Shown here: positions 57,492 to 64,000 of the stretch, piece by piece
Numbering within the stretch: the stretch's first letter is position 1
Layout of the letters: the number at the start of each line of letters is the position of its first letter
From: Torreya grandis
Taxonomy: Eukaryota; Streptophyta; Pinopsida; Cupressales; Taxaceae
DNA: 64,000 bases
Reading direction: 5' to 3'
Assembly: GCA_037957365.1 (NCBI GenBank)
Contig: JARHVA010000021.1
Location: forward strand, 7,048,501 to 7,112,500
Translations under genes and position numbers: made by a program
Notes under the pieces: generated by a model
The model's input: the letters and a program-made list of their open reading frames with translations, nothing else
Told to the model about the DNA's origin: nothing
Database searches by the model: none

Positions 57492-59768
57492 TGTTAACAA
57501 ATCTTCCACGAGTCAGATTTTTTCTTGCTATTTGGTGTAGACGTTTGGTAGATTAAAAACTAGTTCAGAGAGTGCAAGGTCTGGTAAAGCTTCTTCAGAG
57601 TCTTGTCTAGAATTCACAAGGTTAGCCTTTTTCGAATCATCAGCAAATTTCATTTTTTTTTGGTTCATTCTTTGGTTCAATCAAACGGTTCGTCAGTCAG
57701 TTCAACGTTTGTTTAGACCGTTGAACCAAAATTTGGTTCAACGTCTTGGTTCAAGGTTTGGTTCAACATGTTGGTTCAATGTTTTGGTTCACCCAAAGGG
57801 TTCAACGCAAGTTCAAAGCCATGGTTCAATGACCGCTTGAACCTTTGAACCAAAATTTGGTTCAACGGTGGGTTCAAAGAAGTGGTTCAATCACTTGGCT
57901 AGCAAAGATAGCCGGGAGGACACCTTGCACATGGACTGACACTTGGATGGCTTACTAAAAGGCACATGGACTGCACGTGGACTGTTTGTTGGCTGACACT
58001 TGCGCTGCTGAAAGGCACATTAAAAAAAAAGTGAAGGGCGAAGATATATCCTTCAGACTTTTTGTCTGAAGGAATTTGGCAGGTCGAAGATGCATCCGAA
58101 GGACTGTTGCAAAAGTCTGGGCGCTTCCAACTTTTTTGAACTGAATGTGGAAGACATGTAGGCTGACGAAAAGCACTTGGTCGGCAAAGATAGCTGAAGA
58201 ATACATAGACAACCTTTCCACGTAGACTGACACAAGGGCACTACGTGGACCACCTGTTGGAGAACACATGGCTGCCAAAAGGTGCATTTCAATAGAGCGC
58301 AGGCAAAGAGAAAAGAATCCTTCAGACAAAAAGTCTGAAGGAATTCGAAAGAAGACAATTCAAGCATATAACAAAGTCCCCGAGTTTTTTTTCAAAAGGA
58401 CGCTGACAGATATAAAGCCAGTGACCAATAAGAGCAAAGAGCCTACAGAGAAGACTAAGTCCATGAGAAAAACAAGATGAAAGACAATGAAGGAATAAAT
58501 CTTTTGGTGACGTCTCACAGGCCATCAAATTTGGATAGCGGGAAGTAACCGTTGGAAGCAAAATAGCATAAAAAACCAAAATAAATGAAGTCGACTGTGC
58601 AAAAGAATGGAAAATAGATAAATCGTCGAAAGAGATGAATACTGCCAGAAATAGATATACACAGAAAAACCACAATAGAGCAGATTCCATGCAAGGAGTA
58701 GGCTATTTTCAAACATCGATCGAAGCTTTAGTTAACAAATTATTAAAGTCCTATTCATATCCAATCAGCTCATGGATCCAAAGGATTAAATTCGGCTTCA
58801 ACAGGAGTTTCAAGTCTATATTTGGAGTTGACTAGTCTAGATTTGGAGTTAACTAATTGATCAAACGCCGCATCCACTAGAAGATTTACATGCAAAGAAG
58901 AGGTGGACGGTTGATGACAAGGATGAGTGTGCTTCATCAAACAAATAAAATTCATGCAAGGACAAAGAGAAAAAACATATTTTATTTTAAGGCCAAGAAA
59001 AGCTTGAGTTAACAAAAGAAGATCTTTCTCTTCAAGTTTCTACGCCAATCTTAGGCCTATTGTACTTTCCTATATAATGGCTTTCAGCATTGTTTTAAGG
59101 GATCCAATCTCTCTTGGTTAGAGCAGACTCTGCCATTAAGAGTTGTGTAACCTTTTCGATCAATAAGAAGGAGTGTACTTTTAGATTTCAAGCGTGGCAT
59201 AGTGTATATTTCTTCAGCAATTTGCATAAGTGGTAGAGTTATTCTCCCTTCCCAACTTCTGTTCGTACCTAGTTGATGTATTGTCCTTGTGTAGGTCATG
59301 TTAAAGTGTTCTTTATTATATTTTGCTAAGACTGTAAGTGGATGTAGGTGGCTGCAAAGTGTCTTTTATCATACCTCTCTACACCATTTCCCTCAGGTTT
59401 TAGTCATTGGACCGAACCTCTGCATGAAATACTTATGCACAAGTGATTAATTGAAGTCTAAGGTCTTCCTTCTCTGTTGTTCGCTCAGTGTTCAAGGTTC
59501 CAAGCTGAGGAGGATCATAGTTTTGGTGTATCACCCCCTTTTAGGTAGGATTTCCCTTTAAGTTTGTCCTTCTCCCTTTTCCATGGTAGTCAGCAGCGTA
59601 GAGTAGGAATCCTAATTGATACATAATATAGGAACCAGCCTTCTTTGGAGGTTCTTCTCACTATTGAGGCACCCACCCTCATGAGGAGATCCCATTGTTT
59701 CAGCCGGATAGAGGACTGGCCATTTCGCACACATCTTTGAATCAGGGCGCAGCTCCAGGTTGACAACA
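57492..59768 (+). repeat. 3' LTR (2277 bp)
   Basis: Starts TGTTAACAAATCTTCCACG and ends GGTTGACAACA. Collinear with the 5' LTR except for an extra block at about 58078-58340 between two hairpins. Confidence 0.95.
58051..58343. repeat. Two hairpins bracketing the block unique to the 3' LTR
   Basis: Hairpin 1 near 58051-58075 has arms CTTCAGAC / GTCTGAAG around TTTTT. Hairpin 2 near 58319-58343 has the same arms around AAAAA. Both are followed by GAATT, so GTCTGAAGGAATT is a direct repeat flanking the ~265 bp block. The 5' LTR has only one hairpin, with a TTTTT loop, at about 53953-53978. Confidence 0.8.
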
Positions 59769-59773
59769 GTTCA

Positions 59774-60090
59774 CTCACTACTATTTGACACATCAACATT
59801 AATGTGGCTAGCGTGTATGGAATCCACCATATAATATAATATGATATAGAAGTTAAACTTCTATTATTTTCTCTTAAAATAAATGTATTAGATTTTTATG
59901 AAATCTTATTTTCAAACAACATATATAATTAAGATGAACTAAGATTTAATTTAAATAACCAATTCAAAAAAAGAGGTAAGAACTTATCCCTTCTATAGAA
60001 ATTAACAACCATAAAAAATCCCCTAACAAAAAAATCTATCCATTAATTTAGTCATATATTTATGAATACTTGAAATAAGATTCAAATACT
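59774..60090. other. AT-rich stretch
   Basis: No coding signal or repeat is seen. Confidence 0.5.
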
Positions 60091-60091
60091 C

Positions 60092-60340
60092 TTTATCCCC
60101 TCAAATGATACGTCATTTTTATATTATCCTAGAGCCTTAAACTATAACATCTCTATGATGATAAAATCTATTGGAGGTAAAACTATATCTTACCCCTCAA
60201 ATGATATGCCATTTTTATATCATCCTAAAGCCTTAGACTATACCATCTCTACGATGATAAAATCCATTGGAGGTAATACTTTTATAAGCCTTAGACTATA
60301 CCATCTCTATGATGATAAAATCCATTGGAGGTAGTACTTT
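60092..60340. repeat. Tandem repeat, ~96 bp unit, 2.6 copies
   Basis: CCCCTCAAATGATA starts at 60097 and 60193 (period 96). The CCTTAGACTATACCATCTCT ... TTGGAGGTA half-unit is repeated a third time from about 60288. Differences are few. Confidence 0.9.
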
Positions 60341-60478
60341 TATAGATGCTTATGAAACTAGCATGAAAGAAGAGAATAGTTTGATACAAGAGAGGAAAGT
60401 ATTGCTTAGAACACTTATGTCTTTATTTATAAAGATGTAAAACCTTATAAGAGTGCTTGTTTCTTTGAAAAATACCTA

Positions 60479-60730
60479 TGATAAAACAAACACTTGTAGA
60501 AGTCCAAAGTAGTCCTCATAGCCCAAGTATTCCTCAAATTGCTATGGAAATGGATGGATTCAAGAATATGTTGAAAAATGTCTCCAATGAGATGTTATCC
60601 TTCATAAGACAACAAGCTCAAAATTAGCCAAGGCCATATTATCCCTATAACCCAAATGTCAACCAAAATACGCTCAATCAATGGACATATAGTTCTAACT
60701 AGATCCATGTATCTATAAATTATCAATTTT
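60479..60730 (+). pseudogene. Gag-like remnant at the insertion site of the small element
   Basis: The frame from 60479 (MIKQTLVEVQSSPHSPSIPQ, then a hydrophilic stretch, RPYYPYNPNVNQNTLNQW) has the Asn/Gln/Pro-rich style of retrotransposon gag C-terminal regions and is broken by stops. The sequence on the far side of the small element (63725-64000) continues with similar character (VQQPKVIGNTMVKYIIGEFD). The assignment is weak. Confidence 0.3.
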
Positions 60731-60741
60731 AATAGAGTTAT

Positions 60742-61154
60742 TTTTAGAGAATAGTTAGCCTTCACAATAATTTATACATTGTAATATGAATAATTATGAG
60801 AGTAATAATTTATTATTATGGATAGTTAGTTTATTATAATAGTTTTGATTAGAATATATTATTAGTTGTATTATTGCTATAAGTTATAATAATAGTACGC
60901 AAATAAGTTTGTTAATTTTTACGTATAAAATATTGTGTATCCGAATAAAATATTGGTAGAGATATGATTTCCCCACTTATGAAAAAATATTTTCTTATAT
61001 AATTGTAAATTTCTATATCAATTTATCATCAAAGTATGTGAATAATATTATATATTATCAATGTGATTGAATATTCTCTATACTTGACCTGTGGGTTCTA
61101 TTGAAATTTATGTGCATGAAATGAAGCTTTAATAAACTTTGTTTGATCCTAATA
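60742..61154 (+). repeat. Left LTR of the small element
   Basis: Aligns with 63315-63724: shared GAATAGTTAG, GAATAATTATGAGAGTAATA, TGTGAATAATATTATATATT and CTATACTTG. The initial TG is read as TT. Confidence 0.85.
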
Positions 61155-61155
61155 G

Positions 61156-61167
61156 TAGTATCAGAGC
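61156..61167 (+). other. Primer-binding site (tRNA-iMet type)
   Basis: TAGTATCAGAGC follows the left LTR by 1 bp. It differs from the canonical TGGTATCAGAGC at one base. Confidence 0.8.
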
Positions 61168-61439
61168 AGGGTATTGTCAAAGCATGGTTGTACATTGTCC
61201 ATTTCAATGAAAGTCGTATAAAATTTCTAAAGAGCAAATTAGGTGTATGTTTGCAAATAATATTGAGTGTGACAGTCACCAAAATTCTTTGTATTAGATC
61301 TATACGCAGCGTAAGCGTAGTGGAGCCAATTCATCAATCAGTATGAGCATATAGCTTTCCAAATATCACGAACTATTTGGAACTTGTGTAGTCTATGGCT
61401 ACATATGAAGATGTGCTTTAATTTCATACGATGATGCAT

Positions 61440-62060
61440 TTGTTGATCCTTTCGTGCATCAAATTGAATGCAATCCAACAGTGTGTCGACGGCCTCCAAC
61501 ACCAGATTGGTTCACCATTACGGTTTTAAAATCTGCAATACTACATTCTTCCTACTTGCATCGATTCTGTGCACAATTGAATATATAAATAGCGTGAAGT
61601 ACAGAATTGCATTTCATCAAGACCACGCCGAGCTCTTTATCCTCATCACTCATGCCGTGCGAATCACCGCTTGCAGCGTTCTAATATCTTCTGTATGATT
61701 TCAATTCTACTATGGCATCATCTTATATTCTTTGTCATCATCTCTACATCTGAAGACAGTGTAATCATATCTGGCAATAAAGCATGTTGTATTATTCTGT
61801 TGCATGCAAAGTTATACAACTTACTCTGCCCATATTGATTGCTGGCAATTCTGAAAGTACCTTGGTGTATTGATTGATTTTGAAGTACTTTGGCGAACCA
61901 ACCACAGGACTGATAGAGTCCACATGTATTTTTTCTTGGAGAGAAAGTGGAGCCTGCATTTGGATCGTGTTGATCAAGCATTGCCTTACCTAAACATTGG
62001 ATCCTCGACTGCCACACGGTTGTGCATCCCAACAAGATCAACTGCCACTCATTACTTAGG
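61440..62060. other. Richer-GC segment inside the small element, possibly captured
   Basis: Composition and the presence of G/C-rich words (GACCACGCCGAGCTC, GCCGTGCGAATCACCGC, GGATCCTCGACTGCCAC) contrast with the AT-rich remainder. Open frames exist on both strands but no protein family is recognised. Confidence 0.35.
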
Positions 62061-63303
62061 TGTGAGTTTTTTTTTTTTTTTTAATATATTTTTAGCTTTT
62101 TCATTGTAGGTATCGGTATTTGGTATTTTAGGTTATATTAGAAATTCTTTTATTAATAGTTTTTATATTGGTCAAAAGTCATAACGTAAATGTTGTTTTT
62201 TTAATGAATCGAGTATTATGTTATTTGTCAAGTGTTATTTAAGAATTTGTACTTCGATGTCATATGGAAATTAAAAAAATAAAAAATAAAAATAAAGTGT
62301 CGAATGTTTTTGTTTATTATTGTTAAAGTCATACTAGTTGTAAGGTTTAGTTATTTAAAAAAATATATCTTCTTATCTATCATAAAAAAGTATTAAAACT
62401 CTGTTAATTGAGTCAAGTCTAACATGTCAAAAGTGTTATTTAGTTTGTCAAATTTAATTTTTAATTGGATTTTGATGATGAGTTGTGAGTTAAAAGTTAT
62501 CGAGTCAATAGTTGAGTTAAAGTCAAATATGTTATTAGTCAAACTTTTTATTGTAACAGACGTATTATTACTTGTATGGAACGTTCAAATTATGGAGGGA
62601 TTTTTCTCAAAAAATTAATACATCTAATATTCGTAATTTCATCAACTAAGTAAGCAACAACCTACTAGAGGTTGGAGGATATTGGAGGATGGAGGCTTTT
62701 TACACCTCTCATTAGCCACTAATGAAGGGGTGCTTCTTACTATAGTGGCACGCATATATATATTTTCTATTTTCAGCATTTGTTTGTGTGTGATGAATAA
62801 GAGGTATATTTACTTATTTTTCTCACATAGGACACTACATAAAAAAAGGTGTTTAGAAGAAACACAAATGTGGTAATAGTTAGGAGAGGAGCTACTGCAG
62901 AGACCTTGTGACTACCTTATTTATGGAGACGATCCATTAGTGACACGTTCATTATGGTCATGTAAAGTAAATGCGAGATGGATTTCTTTGCATATTAGCG
63001 GTCATGTGCAGAAGATCACATCAGTAGTATGCAGGCTTAAGAGTATGTGGTGGTATATAGTTCTATTCGTGTCAGTTCTTGAAGGTAGGAGTGAAAGTTG
63101 AATAGATGGTGTTCCTATCGTGGTTTCCACACTGTTAGGTTGATGTGTTCCCTCAATGAATGGTTAATGGAAGATGTTCTTGTTTGAAGTTCCCACACTA
63201 ATTCGATTGATGTGTTCTCCATAGTGAATGGTTGATATGAAGTTGATGTGTTCCTTCATTACTTTCATTAAATCCTGTGAAACACAAATTACCATGTAAG
63301 GCC
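62061..63303. other. Non-coding remainder of the small element's interior
   Basis: AT-rich from 62061 to 62880, then a less biased passage with a repeated phrase around 'TTGATGTGTTC' (near 63132, 63198 and 63242). No coding motifs. Confidence 0.45.
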
Positions 63304-63314
63304 TAAGGGGAAAA
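63304..63314 (+). other. Polypurine tract of the small element
   Basis: TAAGGGGAAAA lies immediately before the right LTR start TGTTAGGGAATAG. Confidence 0.75.
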
Positions 63315-63724
63315 TGTTAGGGAATAGTTAGTCCTCATAGTAATTTGTACACCATAAAATGAATAATTATGAGAGTAATAATTCACTATTACAAATAGTT
63401 TTTTAGAATATATTTGGTTAAGAATATATTTTTAGTTGTATTATTATTGTAAGTTAAAACAATAGTACGTAAATGAGTTTGTTATTATTTACATATAGGA
63501 GATTGTGTATTCGGGTGAAATATTGGTGGAGATATGATCTCCCTAATTATAGGAAAAAAATTTCTTATATGATTGTAAGCTCTCGTATGGATTTATTATC
63601 AGAGTTTGTGAATAATATTATATATTATTAGTGTGATTAAATATTCTCTATACTTGGTATGTGGGTTCTATTGAACTTTATGTCCATGAAATGAAGCTAT
63701 GATAAACTTTGGTTGACCCTAATA
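63315..63724 (+). repeat. Right LTR of the small element
   Basis: Begins TGTTAGGGAATAG and ends CCCTAATA, followed by the target duplication GTTAT. Confidence 0.88.
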
Positions 63725-64000
63725 GTTATAGTCCTAGTACACAATAATATGGATGAAGAGGAAAGGATATGGTGTTATCCACGTAATATTTCATATTTAT
63801 CAAAAAATTATGCCTATGTCTAATTCAAAGATAAGCTATAATGGTGAAAAATTCTTTGCATCAAACTCAAGAATTGGAACAAGTTCAACAACCAAAAGTT
63901 ATAGGAAATACCATGGTTAAATATATAATTGGTGAGTTTGATTCCATTATCAAAGATGGAGGAGCTATAAGAAAGACACAAGTACAATCATATTCCATGA

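Larger units (their letters stand above)
53386..59768 (+). mobile_element. LTR retrotransposon with one long unidentified reading frame
   Basis: LTRs at 53386-55397 (2012 bp) and 57492-59768 (2277 bp) are highly similar, and the element is flanked by the perfect 5 bp duplication GTTCA (53381-53385 and 59769-59773). The primer site TGGCACGCCTGGTGGGAC follows the 5' LTR by 5 bp. The 2.1 kb interior holds one degraded reading frame of about 543 codons and no gag domain, protease, reverse transcriptase, RNase H or integrase that I can recognise. The length difference between LTRs is a single ~265 bp block present only in the 3' LTR (about 58078-58340). Intact target duplications and similar LTRs suggest a fairly recent insertion. 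Confidence 0.95.
60742..63724 (+). mobile_element. Small non-autonomous LTR retrotransposon
   Basis: LTRs of 413 bp (60742-61154) and 410 bp (63315-63724), a tRNA-iMet-type primer site, a polypurine tract and perfect target duplications GTTAT (60737-60741 and 63725-63729) define the ends. The 2.2 kb interior shows no gag or pol motifs. The segment 61440-62060 is richer in G+C than the rest and has open frames on both strands (76 codons plus at 61468; 107 codons minus at 61718-62041) without a recognisable family; it may be captured host sequence. The LTRs differ at many positions, so the copy is moderately old. Confidence 0.88.

Noticed and set aside
53994..58690. Overlapping frames of 100-124 codons in the LTRs of the 53.4-59.8 kb element, some repeated in both LTRs (for example near 54268 and 58635)
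   Set aside because: They are preserved only because the two LTRs are recent copies of each other. They lie on both strands and in several frames, and show no family.

Overview
The window looks like accessory DNA from a large-genome seed plant, probably a gymnosperm such as a conifer. It is AT-rich with long microsatellites, it holds nested LTR retrotransposons (one with LTRs over 5 kb), and the only host genes I can recognise are plant genes: an R2R3-MYB and a dehydrin fragment. The species is inference; I see no species-specific marker. There are no prokaryotic features.

Layout. 1-2.9 kb: decayed 3' end of a Ty3/gypsy element (integrase remnant, polypurine tract, start of an LTR). 2.9-5.1 kb: a degenerate ~220 bp tandem repeat, then an unidentified richer-GC exon-like block. 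5.1-8.5 kb: AT-rich DNA with (TA)n and (ATT)n tracts, a SINE-like unit, and repeats upstream of a MYB gene. 8.7-10 kb: an R2R3-MYB gene with three exons, intact splice sites and two early in-frame stops in the C-terminal exon. 13.1-13.6 kb: a Ty1/copia fragment on the minus strand. 15.1-19.2 kb: a non-coding LTR element (LARD-like). 20.1-24.0 kb: a complete but internally deleted copia element with perfect 5 bp target duplications and unusual CCGAC-GTCGG palindrome arrays. 25.3-46.8 kb: an old minus-strand gypsy element whose 3' LTR was split by a younger 14.5 kb minus-strand element. That inner element has ~5.2 kb LTRs and encodes gag and protease but shows no reverse transcriptase. 48.1-51.2 kb: a Helitron Rep pseudogene that stops where the helicase should begin and is joined there to the 3' end of a dehydrin gene. 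53.4-59.8 kb: an LTR element with perfect target duplications, a GGTTCAA-rich array in each LTR, and one long unidentified reading frame instead of gag-pol. 60.7-63.7 kb: a small non-autonomous element with a tRNA-iMet-type primer site, inserted in an older gag-like sequence.

How the parts relate. Most of the window is explained by successive insertions. Four of the five two-LTR elements show no recognisable polymerase and would depend on other elements. The fifth, the copia element, keeps pol fragments with a damaged active site. The host-derived parts are the MYB gene, which keeps an intact DNA-binding domain and bHLH-contact motif but has lost most of its C-terminal frame to stops, and the dehydrin 3' end next to the Helitron. 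LTR boundaries, primer sites and target duplications were read directly from the sequence. Percent identities were not computed.
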